Source: Taxillus chinensis (Eukaryota; Streptophyta; Magnoliopsida; Santalales; Loranthaceae). Taken from it: a stretch of 64,000 nt of DNA. Both the position numbers and the translations under genes were made by a program. The DNA lies in assembly GCA_023512835.1 (NCBI GenBank), contig CM042091.1, forward strand, positions 25,065,506 through 25,129,505, read 5' to 3'. Positions 23,880 through 34,244 of this stretch are shown one piece after another (within the stretch, counting starts at the first letter, position 1; each line of letters starts with the position of its first letter). The notes below the pieces were generated by a model, which was not told the DNA's origin, ran no database searches, and saw nothing but the letters and a program-made list of their open reading frames with translations.

Positions 23880-25391
23880 TGACAGACAAGATTTTTAGCC
23901 TCTCTAAAAGAGCTAGCTAATGTCGTTAAATCTCTCTTCAAAATAATAAATTCCCTAAGTTTGCACTAAAAGAATAAGCGAAGAAGAAAGGGGTCGAACC
24001 CACAGGGATTAGCCTAGATTCCTAGTTCTCAAATCAAATCACCCAATTACTCTTGTTCTATAAAATGTCTTGGCAAAAAGTTTTCTTTTTTAAACTAAAG
24101 ATCTAATTTTTATTTGGTTTTCTGAATAAACAAAGAAAGTAAACTAATTTTAGGATTAAGTTTCAAGGATTAAAAGCATCTAGGGTCACAATTTCACCTC
24201 CATATGTTATCTCTACTGGTTCATGGTATTAGGGTTGTCTGATTGAAAACATGCTAAACATAAGCTAAGGACAACAAATGGTCATTGAGGTCCTTTTAAG
24301 AGTTGTATGCCAGAATGGTCATCTAAACACATAAACATGCAAAGCCAATAAATCATACTTGCAAAAGGATAATGATCACACCAATTACAAATAAGTTATG
24401 AATCTCAATCCGCCCCAGACTAGGGCTAAGAATATCAAGGTGTACATCCAAAGATAGAATTAAGAACAGATTCATAAAACATGCAAAACTCAATCATCCA
24501 AACCCAAATATTCATAAACACAAAGCAAAGCAACAAGGGGGGCTACATTGCTCCCCTAGATTAAAAGAACTACTCACGCATGATTACAAGCAAAACCAAA
24601 GCAGAAAAGCTCAACATCTTCTTCTTGATCACGCGCACAGCAAAGCTTCAAATCCAGGCTCCAAAATCTGCGACGGCTGCGACGGCTGCTCTCCTAGGTC
24701 AAGGAGCACCTCCAAGTCGTGGAGCCTCTCTCTCTCTCTCTAAAACGTGTAGGGGGGTTAGGCATAGCTAGCAAGGGGCCTGGAGCTCTTATTTATAGAG
24801 TTTGGATGGGCCTTGAGGTGTGTAACCTAGCCCACTTATCAAAACGACGTAGTTTTGATAAGTAACACTCGAAACATTAAAAACTCTATCTTCCATCCAC
24901 AATTTGGACTTGGGCCTTCAGGAACAAATGATCGGCATGGAAAAACGATTGGATCGGTCCAAAAATATCTCGCACGCCAATTTGCACGTGATATGGTGAA
25001 TTCACGTGCACCTCCAAATCAGCTCAAACTTCTCCCCAAGCTTCCTTGCATCATGTAGAGGCCTGAGAGGCAAAAATAGGCTTGCACGTGAATTGGGTGA
25101 ATTCACGTGCAGATCCAAATCAGCTCCAAATGCTCTGAAATTCCTGTGGCATGTAGAGGACATCATTCCAAGCAACTTTGCTTCTTGCACGCCAATTGTT
25201 TGAGGCCATCTACTATGTCAAAAGTGAGGTCCAAAACCTGCCAAAACAGCTTAAAAACGCATGTATTTGCAACTAGCATCTTCCTAGGGGTTAGAGCAAA
25301 TATATATGAAATATGAGGCAATAAGGCTCTAATCATGCTCTTAAACATCCTAAATAAATACTAGAATAACGGCATAAAATGCACGTTATCA
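23880..25391 (-). repeat. LTR_C, 5' LTR of element 2
   Basis: 1512 bp, TG...CA ends, adjoining the PBS on the left and the right AAGAC on the right. Nearly identical to LTR_B. TATA at about 24789-24798; inverted repeat 24834-24863; two GACGGCTGC repeats near 24672-24690; CACGTG boxes near 24985-25110. Confidence 0.95.
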
Positions 25392-25396
25392 AAGAC
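25392..25396. repeat. Target-site duplication AAGAC, right copy
   Basis: Immediately follows the last base of LTR_C and matches 11967-11971. The gag sequence of element 1 resumes here (AAGACCTGTGTAG). Confidence 0.95.
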
Positions 25397-26130
25397 CTGT
25401 GTAGAAAGATTCAATTTGAATCCACTGGGGCCTTCCATGATCAGGGCATCTTCTCACTAAGTCTTTGAAACGCTCCCAAGCTTCATGAAGAGTCTCCATC
25501 TCATCTTGCCTGAACTTGCTAATCTCTCCTCTTAGCTGGATCACCTTGGAAGGAGGGAAGTACTTTGACATGAACTTGGTCTCGCATCTCCTCCCAAGTG
25601 TTGATTGAACCCGTTGGCGCGATTGTTGAACCAGCCAAGAGCTCTATCCCTTAAAGAGAAAGGGAAAAGCCTTAGCTTTATGGCCTCCTCCGACACATTG
25701 TTGATCTTGATGGTGTCACACACCTGGTAGAACCTCATCATATCTTTGGTGTGGATCATCCACGGCTATTCCTCCAAACGCGTTGTTGCTCACCATGTTG
25801 ATCAATGCCGGCTTCACTGAAGCTATTCGCTTGGACTCTTGTCTGCCGAATCCCGGAATAATGGTCGACATCATCGGCCTCGCATAATCTAAGAAGGTTC
25901 TAGGCATAAACCTATTACCCTCTTCTTCCTGGATATTGGCCATTGTAATTGGCCCCTCCTTGCGGTGCACCACCATCAGGTCCGAGATCTGCCATCAGAT
26001 CGCCTACGGATTGCTCCAAGCCTTGTAGTGCTTCTTCCGCCTCACGTGCTGCTTCCCTAGCTGCTCTACGACGAGCTCTGAACAACCTTTCAGGTTCCCG
26101 TGTAAATTGTATATCCTCTTCTCTTTGCAT
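25397..26130 (-). pseudogene. gag: gag of element 1, N-terminal part (right of nested element 2)
   Basis: ATG at 26130 (MQREEDIQFTREPERLF). It carries the coiled-coil-like N-terminus and the gag capsid domain up to QIESFYTGL, where element 2 interrupts; the reading continues at 11966 leftwards. Frames shift near 25980, 25740 and 25600. Homology to 22935-23663 is close to complete. Confidence 0.9.
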
Positions 26131-26338
26131 GCACAACTAGGAATCCTTGATGTATGTTCCTGTAAACAACAAGAACACACCCAGCAGCTCCGAACAATGC
26201 AAAATAAACAAATAAAGAACACAAAATAACAGAAAATAAAAGACAAAATAAAACACCAAGCTCAGAATTCAAACAATTTCACTCAATGTTGATTTTAAAA
26301 ACTAGTTAACCGTTGAATCCCCGGCAACGGCGCCAATT
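26131..26338 (-). other. 5' leader and tRNA-Asp primer-binding site (element 1)
   Basis: PBS at 26335-26319 on minus (TGGCGCCGTTGCCGGGG), followed by a T-rich leader to the gag ATG at 26130. Matches 23664-23879 apart from small indels. Confidence 0.88.
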
Positions 26339-27846
26339 TGACAGACAAGATTTTTAGCCTCTCTAAAAGAGCTAGCTAATGTCGTTAAATCTCTCTTCAA
26401 AATAATAAATTCCCTAAGTTTGCACTAAAAGAATAGCAGCAAGAAAGGGGTCGAACCCACAGGGATTAGCCTAGTTCTCTAGTTCTGAAATCAAAACACC
26501 CAATTACTCTTGTTCTATAAAATGTCTTGGCAAAAAGTTTTCTTTTTTAAACTAAAGATCTAATTTTTATTTGGTTTTCTTAATAAACAAAGAAAGTAAA
26601 GTGATTTTAAGATTAAGATTCAAGGATTAAAAGCATCTAGGGTCACAATTTCACCTCCCTATGTTATCTCTCTGGTTCATGGTATTAGGGTTGTCGATTG
26701 AAAACATGCTAAACATAAGCCAAGGACAACAAATGGTCATTGAGTTCCTTTTAAGAGTTGTATGCGTAATGGTCATCTAAACACACAAACTTGCAAAGCC
26801 AATAAATCATACTTGCAAAAGGATAATGATCACACCAATCACAGAATAAGTTATGAATCTCAATCCGCCCCAGACTAGGGCTAAGAATACCGAGGTGTAC
26901 ATCCAAAGATAGAACTTAAGAACAGATTCATAAAACATGCAAAACTTCAATCATCCAAACCCAATATTCATAAACACAAAGAAAGCAACAAGGGGGCTAC
27001 ATTGCTCCCCTAGATTAAAAGACTACTCACGCATGATTACAAGCAAAACCATAGCAGAAAAGCTAAACATCTTCTTCTTGATCACGCGCACAAGAAAGCT
27101 TCAAATCCAAGCTCCAAAATCCGCGACGGCTGCGACGGCTGCTCTCCTAGGTCAAGGAGCACCTCCAAGTCGTGGAGCCTCTCTCTCTCTCTCTAAAACG
27201 TGTAGGGGGTCTAGGCATATCTAGCAAGGGGCGTGGAGCTCTTATTTATAGAGTTTGGATGGGCCTTGAGGTGTGTAACCTAGCCCACTTATCAAAACGG
27301 CGTAGTTTTGATAAGTAACACTCGAAACATTAAAAACTCTATCTTCCATCCAAAATTTGGACTTGGGCCTTCAGGAACAAATGATCAGCATGGAAAAACG
27401 ATTGGATCGGTCCAAAAATATCTCTGCATGCCAATTTGCAAGTGATATGGTGAATTCACGTGGACCTCCAAATCAGCTCAAACTTCTCCCCAAGCTTCCT
27501 TGCATCATGTAGAGGCCTGAGAGGCAAAAATAGGCTTGCACGTGAAATGGGTGAATTCACGTGCAGCTCAAAATCAGCTCCAAATGCTCTGAAATTTCTG
27601 TGGCAGGTAGAGGACATCATTCCAAGCAACTTTTTCTTCTTGCACGCCAATTGTTTGAGGCCATCTACTATGTCAAAAGTGAGGTCCAAAATCTGCCAAA
27701 ACAGCTTAAAAGCACATGTATTTGCAACTAGCATCTTCCTAGGGGTTAGAGCAAATATATATGATATATGAAGAAATAAGGCTCTTATCATGCTCTTAAA
27801 CATCCTAAATAAACACTAGAATAACGGCATAAAATGCACGTTATCA
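26339..27846 (-). repeat. LTR_D, 5' LTR of element 1 and 3' LTR of element 3
   Basis: 1508 bp. Its left edge adjoins the PBS of element 1; its right edge adjoins the 3' UTR of element 3 (AATACACCACACTTG), so one LTR serves two internal regions. TATA 27242-27251, inverted repeat 27287-27316, two GACGGCTGC copies at 27125 and 27134. It shares the TATA-side variants of LTR_B/C but some U5 and U3 variants of LTR_A/E. Confidence 0.92.
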
Positions 27847-29388
27847 AATACACCACACTTGAACCATTGCTTGTCCTCAAGCAAAAACATACAAGCATGC
27901 AAAAATAAAATAAACACACAGTCAAACGGAAGAAAATAAAATAACAATCAAGGAGAATCATGGTTTCCTAAGCATGCAACTCTATCATGATGAAATGGGA
28001 ATTTAAGCATCAAAATGAGTCATAGCTTAGTTCATTCATGTCCATATCCCTAGTCCAACAACCATGCAATATCTCCACTTAAATTTCAGATATGAGCAAG
28101 CAATCCATGATAAAATAGCACCTAGTTTCCCTTTAAGTTCTTACCAAGGATAAGCAGCCTCACTCAAATATAGTAATTCTCAAGCCCAATACCTATCAAT
28201 GAACAATGGATGGAAAAACTCTATCTCTACACTCGCCATCAGCTATTGATTAAGTACTTGCCAAGCAATCATGAGAGTTCCCTATTGTGCTCATCAAAGA
28301 AAACACACTCTCTATTCTACTTTATTTGAACTCACACGCTAGTCTAAACTCAATAAACTCACACTCTATTCTAATAACTGAATAAACAAAACATGAGCCA
28401 GAGAATTGAGCTCAACACTGTCAAAACAAAACACAATTCAGCCAACGTGGCTTCACAAATCTAAACAATCACACATAAACATCAAGCCATTGTGGCTTTT
28501 ATTCTGAATCTTTCTTTTTCTTTTTTCTTTTTTTTTTAGTAATAACCTTACAAGGTTGCATTTTATGCTCTCCCTTGATGGATTATTCACTCTTTTTTTT
28601 TTACTCACATAACACAAATAAGACTGATTTTTCTAATGTAAACTCCTTGCCATTTTGCTACATAAGGAGAGACAGAAATTCATTAATGTCTCACATCCCA
28701 TTTCCAATTAAGTGATGGCTTTTTCACATTCCATATCACAGCCTTTTCCAATAATATCTCACAATAAAGAAGAGAATGCAAAGACAGTCACAATGACTTA
28801 GAGGTCTTGCATCCTAACTAAACACACCAAACACTGAGCACTAATAAGTAATCACATGCTTACTTGACTCCTACCATTAAATAACCAATGTTGAATGCAA
28901 GAAGAGTATCAAATCTGACTATTACCCATACCCTAAAATGGCACTCAAAGGCTAAAAGAAGTTGTTCTCATTTTTCATTTCTTTTTCACTCAACTTTAAG
29001 GGTTACTTAGGTCTATCATAGTTTTTCATGCTAAGCTAATATTCAAAACTCAGCTCTAAAAACATGGTGATATCATTCAAAAGATAAAGACATGATTAAA
29101 CCAATTCAGAGCACATTTTAACTACTTTAACACCCTTATCACAACATGATACTAATGTGGCATAAAAATTAAATTTTAAGCCAAAATTGCATACTTAATA
29201 TCCATGCCTCCACAAGCAAATCATTCAAGCAAACAACTCAAACAATCATGCAACTAAAACAATTTTTTTTAAATAAAACATGCAATCACAACATAAAAGA
29301 CAAGCAAGTGGCTCAAGTCACTCCCATACACCACACTTAAAATATGCTATGTCCTCATGGCATAAAATAGGGAGTAGGAAAAACACTT
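27847..29388 (-). other. 3' UTR of element 3
   Basis: Collinear with 2584-4199 and 13493-15041, AT-rich and non-coding. The same polypurine region adjoins LTR_D. The T-rich tract near 29267 is short. Confidence 0.75.
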
Positions 29389-29740
29389 ACCCCTGGTTTG
29401 GCACACTTGTAATAGTAGATGACATTGGCCACCATTCGTCGCACGAGCCACAAAGTCAACCGACGTCTCGCCGCGCACTTCCCAAGTTTCTCTCCCTTGC
29501 AGAATAGCCATCATGTAGTAGCAAGCAAAGATCCCCCCTGGAGTGATTTTGGTGTGGAAGCCTTTGAAGATGGCCTCTCTTTATTAGTTAAGAAAGAAGC
29601 AAAGTCTCCTGCACAATGGTTAGCTTGCAAACAATTTATTGAATAAAATAAATAAAAGAAAATAACATAAAATAAAACACAAACAATAAACATTGGGTTG
29701 CCTCCCAACAGTGCTTTATTTAAAGTCTCGTAGCTAGACT
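29389..29740 (-). pseudogene. Deletion remnant: C48 C-terminus joined to ORF leader and post-pol spacer
   Basis: 29389-29535 matches the last codons of the C48 domain (element 1 about 4200-4348). At about 29536 it jumps to sequence matching 6593-6640 (leader and TATA side of the extra gene), and at about 29590 to 7196-7350 (spacer). Two deletions relative to element 1, about 2.2 kb and 0.55 kb, removed the extra gene and most of its promoter, including all four CACGTG boxes. Confidence 0.8.
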
Positions 29741-31097
29741 TTGTCATACTAAACTCAACCAATGTATGAAAGGCTTTCATCCTTGCATTGTAAACCTCAG
29801 CAGTCTCATAGACCATAGCAATCGGATGAATGAACCCTTTGTGGAAGCCACTTGAACTCCCGATTCAATTGTTGATAGGGAGACACCTCCACAAACTTAT
29901 GGTTCTCCTTCCTCTCATTCCATCGAGGTGGTAACACAAATTCAACATACTCCACAATTGGAGTAGTCATGATGCACGCATGGTTACCTCCCTTGTCAAG
30001 CACTTCCTTCTCTTGTATAAGGGAAGATGATTCCAAAGCAAACATAGTAGTGGTGGGCTCATGTAGCTTGTCTTCATAAAGAGTACCTTGGTTTGATGTG
30101 CCTTCAGATATGAGAATTATAGCATCATCATCCAAGATTTGTTGCCGCATCCTTGGGTTGTCATTTATTGGTTTCTCATGTTCTTCTAACACCCAGGAAC
30201 AATTCAAGTCTTCCTCTTCTTCTTGGATAGAAAAATACTTCAAATTGTCCTCATAAGCTCCAACCATGGGAAGAGTTGAAGTGGATACATCGCATGGGCT
30301 ATTAAATTGTGGTGGAGGGACCACCTCATCATAATGAAACATTGCCCTTTTATCCACTTCTTGTTCTATAGCAGCATTAATGGCTTGACCATCTAGAATG
30401 CGAGCTTCATCTTCGGAATCATTATTAGCGAGAAAACTCCCATTCTTGTGAGGCAGACGTCAAAGATTGATTCATGGAAGTTGGGGTGATGGCTTTGCAA
30501 TTCTCTTCGCTTTTTATCTCTATGTCATCAAGCAAGGAGTGAGATGAGACTCCAGGTATTTGCATTTTGAGCCATACTCATCAATAATTGCTCCATATTT
30601 TTTATGGTAGTCTCCATACGTCCTAGCCTTTCATTCAAATCCTTTACCTCTCTTCCTGGTTTCTTCATCTTCAACTTGGGGCTGCCACTCTTGTTGTTGA
30701 TATGGACAATAATTGCCATATAGTGGGGCTTCATAGTAAGCTTCATCTTGATATTGCCCAACCCATCTATTCTCGAATATCCATTGAAGAAATCATTAAA
30801 CTCCTCGGGTGGTGGCTCTTGTGGATAGTAGTCACCCTCGGGTTGGGTGCAAGTTGGCCATACTTCTCTACTATGTCCATTAATACTCTCACCATAACAA
30901 GGAGGCTCCTGGTATGAATAATCGCTTGTGGGAGAATCATAGACAGTGCAATCCCAAGCACTATATGAAAATTGATCTGCTGCATGGCCTGGAACATAAA
31001 CATGTTGGTCTGCCATCAATGAACTCTCCTCATCTTTCCCTTGGTTTTCCCACAAATATTTGTTGCCTTGGTTCATCCTTTCCAAACATTCTTCCAT
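29741..31097 (-). pseudogene. Gag-like ORF of non-autonomous element 3
   Basis: ATG at 31097 (MEECLERMNQGNKYLWENQ). A Tyr/Pro/Glu-rich region and then a coiled coil (LNERLGRMETTIKNMEQLL, MSMAQNAN) resemble the C-terminal part of Athila gag (SIRNMETSFKSMEKLLVSM in element 4). After a frameshift near 30528 and tandem stops near 30430 the frame continues (SEENCKAITP, compare KESCKAITLRSG in gag) and then 183 codons, 30357-29806, of an acidic protein I do not recognise. A short YNARMKAFH at 29750-29816 may be an integrase C-terminal scrap. The capsid domain of normal gag is absent. Product and role are unknown. Confidence 0.6.
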
Positions 31098-31403
31098 GGT
31101 TGGCTCCTCTTCATCTCCACACTATCTATCCATTGGAGTGCTGTTCAGGTTCTGGATTAAAGGACACAAGTTCCCCTCATCGCATACACAACTAGCAATT
31201 CTTCAAACTCTTGGTGTATATTCCTGAAAAACAACAAGAACACACCCAAGCGACTCCGAACAATGCAAAATAAACAAATAAAGAACACAAAATAACAGAA
31301 AATAAAAGACAAAATAAACACCAAGATCAGAATTCAAACAATTTCACTCAATGTTGATTTTAAAAACTAGTTAACCGTTGAATCCCCGGCAACGGCGCCA
31401 ATT
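31098..31403 (-). other. 5' leader and tRNA-Asp primer-binding site (element 3)
   Basis: PBS at 31400-31384 on minus, identical to those of elements 1 and 2. The leader is homologous to theirs up to about 31230 and diverges toward the ORF start. Confidence 0.85.
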
Positions 31404-32911
31404 TGACAGACAAGATTTTTTAGCCTCTCTAAAAGAGCTAGCTAATGTCGTTAAATCTCTCTTCAAAATAATAAATTCCCTAAGTTTGCACTAAAAGAAT
31501 AGCAGCAAGAAAGGGGTCGAACCCACAGGGATTAGCCTAGTTCTCTAGTTCTCAAATCAAAACACCCAATTACTCTTGTTCTATAAAATGTCTTGGCAAA
31601 AAGTTTTCTTTTTTAAACTAAAGATCTAATTTTTATTTGGTTTTCTGAATAAACAAAGAAAGTAAACTGATTTTAGGATTAAGATTCAAGGATTAAAAGC
31701 ATCTAGGGTCACAATTTCACCTCCCTATGTTATCTCTACTGGTTCATGGTATTAGGGTTGTCTGATTGAAAACATGCTAAACATAAGCCAAGGACAACAA
31801 ATGGTCATTGAGGTCCTTTTAAGAGTTGTATGCCAGAATGGTCATCAAAACACACAAACATGCAAAGCCAATAAATCATACTTGCAAAAGGATAATGATC
31901 ACACCAATTACAAATAAGTTATGAATCTCAATCCGCCTCGACTAGGGCGAAGAATACCAAGGTGTACATCCAAAGATAGAATTAAGAACAGATTCATAAA
32001 ACATGCAAAACTTCAATCATCCAAACCCAATATTCATAAACACAGCAAAGCAACAAGGGGGCTACATTGCTCCCCTAGATTAAAAGAACTACTCACGCAT
32101 GATTACAAGCAAAACCATAGCAGAAAAGCTAAACATCTTCTTCTTGATCACACGCACAGCAAAGCTTCAAATCCAAGCTCCAAAATCCGCGACGGCTGCT
32201 GCGACGGCTGCGACGGCTGCTCTCCTAGGTCAAGGAGCACCTCCAAGTCGTGGAGCCTCTCTCTCTCTAAAAACGTGTAGGGGGGTTTGGCATGCATAGC
32301 AGAGGGCGTGGATGCCTTGTATTTATAGAGGTTGGATGGGCCTTGAGGTGTGTAACCTAGCCCATCTATCAAAACGACGTAGTTTTGATAAGTAGCACTC
32401 GAAACATTAAAAACTCTATCTTCCATCCACAATTTGGACTTGGGCCTTCAGGAACAAATGATCAGCATGGAAAAGCGATTGGATCGGTCCAAAAATATCT
32501 CTGCACGCCAATTTGCACGTGATATTGTGAATTCACGTGCACCTCCAAATCAGCTCAAACTTCTCCCCAAGCTTCCTTGCATCCTGTAGAGGCCTGAGAG
32601 GCAAAAATAGGCTTGCACGTGAAATGGGTGAATTCACGTTCAGCTCCAAATGCTCTGACATTTCTGTGGTAGGTAGATGACATCATTCTAAGAAACTTTT
32701 GTTCTTGCACGCAATTTGTTTGAGGCCATCTACTATGTCAAAAGTGAGGTCCAAAACCTGCCAAAACAGCTTAAAAGCACATGTATTTGCAACTAGCATC
32801 TTCCTAGGGGTTAGAGCAAATATATATGATATATGAGGCAATAAGGCTCTAATCATGCTCTTAAACATCCTAAATAAACACTAGAATAATGGCATAAAAT
32901 GCACGTTATCA
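31404..32911 (-). repeat. LTR_E, 5' LTR of element 3, abutting the satellite
   Basis: 1508 bp, TG...CA ends. The 5' end (TGATAACG on minus) lies directly against satellite base 32912. It shares with LTR_A the U3 variants near the TATA (GGATGCC, TATTTATAGAGGTTGG) and GTAGGTAGATGACATCATTC. Three GACGGCTGC copies at 32191, 32203 and 32212. The right flank CGTAT does not match the flank of LTR_A (TAGAC). Confidence 0.93.
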
Positions 32912-33165
32912 CGTATAATCAACGCTTGTCAATAACAAACGCACGAAGTCAGTGACCTTTTTAAAATGGATAAACATTGTCTTTGTTTCAATTGCACCAA
33001 AATGCTAGAGTGTTCAGGGTTGTATTGATTACTTAGTTCATTTCTGACGCATTGAGTGGATTAATCAAAAAACAAATATTCAGATTAAATGATTAAAGGC
33101 ACACATTCCGTATGTGGCTGAATTGATGGGACATACTCCACGGCGTTGAGTTACATCCTACCTCT
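32912..33165. repeat. Satellite monomer 1 (type unit)
   Basis: 254 bp, first monomer of the first unit. Marked by GTGACCTTTTTAAAATGG, TCAAAAAACAAATATTCAG and a dyad CACAT-TCCGT-ATGTG near 33104-33118. Recurs about every 1.33 kb. Confidence 0.9.
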
Positions 33166-33424
33166 CGTCTAATCCACGCTTGTAAACAACGAACGCACGA
33201 AGTCAAAGACTCTACTAAAATGCATAACGCTATTTTTGTTTCATTTGCAAACCAAAAAACTAGAGTCTTCAAGTTTGTATTTATTATTTAGTTCATTCCT
33301 AATGGATTGAGTGAATTAATTGACTAACAAAGTCGAATATCAATAAATGATTAAAAGTACACATGATGTATGTGTCTCAATCGATGGGACATACTCTACG
33401 GCGGTGAGTTAGTTTCCTACGACG
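33166..33424. repeat. Satellite monomer 2 (type unit)
   Basis: 259 bp. Marked by AACGCTATTTTTGTTTC and CTAATGGATTGAGTG. In most units it contains a perfect 7-bp-arm dyad GACACAT-GATGT-ATGTGTC (clear at 34691-34709). Confidence 0.9.
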
Positions 33425-33724
33425 CGTGTAATGAATGCTTGTCAATAACAAACGCCTGAAGTCAATGACCTTTTTAAAATGGATAAACCAGTTTTTGGTT
33501 GAATTACAAACCCAACTAAAAGAGATAAACCCTATTTTTGTTTCAATTACAAAGCATAAAGCTAGAGTGTGGAGGGTTGAATTGATTATTTAGTTCATTT
33601 TCGACGCATTGAGTATACCAATTAACTAATGAATATTAATATTGATAAATGATGAAAAGGACACATGACATACGTGGCTCAATCAATGGGACATAATCCT
33701 CGGTGGTGAGTTACTTCTACTCCG
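33425..33724. repeat. Satellite monomer 3 (type unit, long form)
   Basis: 300 bp, about 40 bp longer than the others owing to an internal tandem duplication (33483-33524 and 33525-33566; both start ATAAACC and contain AATTACAAA). Also marked by TGAATATTAATATTGATAAA. The long form is kept in every unit. Confidence 0.9.
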
Positions 33725-33984
33725 CGTCTAATCCACGCAAGTCAATAACGAATGCATGAAGTCGAAGACTCTATTAAAATGGATAAACCTCGTTTTTTGT
33801 TTCAATTACAAACCAAAATGCTAGAGTGTTCAGGGTTGTATTGATTACTTAGTTCATTTCTGATGCATTGAGTGGATTAATCAACAAACAAATACTAAGA
33901 TCAACAAATGATCAGAGGCACACATGATGTACGTGGCTGAATCGATGGGACATACTCCACGGCGGTGAGTTACATCCTACTACC
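33725..33984. repeat. Satellite monomer 4 (type unit)
   Basis: 260 bp. Marked by CCACGCAAGTCAATAACG, a T-run of variable length (about 33790-33800) and CAACAAACAAATACTAAGA. The array ends inside this monomer at 57862. Confidence 0.9.
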
Positions 33985-34244
33985 TGTCTAATCCACGCTT
34001 GTCAATAACAAACAAATGAAGTCAAACATTCTACTAAAATGCATAAACCCTGTTTTTGTTTTAATTACAAACCAAAAAACTAGTGTCTTGAGGGTTTTAT
34101 TGATTGTTTAGTTCATTTCCAACGCATTGAGTGAATCAATTAACTAACAAAGATGAATATCAATAAATGATTACAAGGACACGTGATTTACGTGTCTCAA
34201 TCGATGGTACATATTTCACAGCGGTGAGTTAGTTTTCTACAACG
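33985..34244. repeat. Satellite monomer 5 (type unit)
   Basis: 260 bp. Marked by ACTAGTGTCTTGAGGG and a perfect dyad GACACGT-GATTT-ACGTGTC (34178-34196). Ends TTTTCTACAACG before the next unit. Confidence 0.9.

Larger units (their letters stand above)
11972..25391 (-). mobile_element. Element 2: complete Athila-type Ty3/gypsy element nested in gag of element 1
   Basis: A 13,420-bp element with 3' LTR_B (11972-13492), a 10,387-bp internal region and 5' LTR_C (23880-25391), flanked by AAGAC. The primer site, all gag-pol domains, the extra C48-protease gene and the 3' UTR are in the same order as in element 1. The two LTRs differ by roughly a dozen substitutions by eye plus small indels, which suggests a recent insertion. 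It is structurally complete, but every reading frame is broken as written. Confidence 0.95.
1142..27846 (-). mobile_element. Element 1: Athila-type Ty3/gypsy LTR retrotransposon, interrupted by element 2
   Basis: The 3' LTR is 1142-2583, the internal region 2584-11971 plus 25397-26338, and the 5' LTR 26339-27846. Removing element 2 and one AAGAC copy leaves about 13.28 kb. LTRs begin TGATAACG and end TGTCA or similar (TG...CA). The tRNA-Asp primer site sits 3 nt inside the 5' LTR. Minus-strand order is gag, PR, RT, RNase H, INT, extra gene with C48 protease, 3' UTR. Lineage rests on gene order, the DLGA protease, FMDD and the tRNA-Asp primer. No target duplication can be assigned: the left flank is pol of another copy and the right flank of LTR_D is the 3' UTR of element 3. 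Confidence 0.88.
27847..32911 (-). mobile_element. Element 3: non-autonomous Athila-derived element with 5' LTR_E
   Basis: The internal region is only 3557 bp (27847-31403). It keeps the full 3' UTR, remnants of the C48 gene and the post-pol spacer, and the leader with a perfect primer site. It lacks protease, RT, RNase H and integrase core, and carries a different, gag-like ORF at about 29806-31097. Conserved LTR ends, PBS and 3' UTR with no enzymes are what a parasite mobilised in trans would keep. Its 3' LTR is LTR_D as the locus now stands. Confidence 0.82.

Noticed and set aside
29511..29690. Hydrophobic, membrane-like stretch on the minus strand that might suggest an env segment
   Set aside because: It reads through the AT-rich non-coding post-pol spacer, which is clearly non-coding in elements 1 and 2.
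1137..32916. A target duplication enclosing the whole LTR_A to LTR_E series
   Set aside because: The flanks TAGAC (1137-1141) and CGTAT (32912-32916) do not match.
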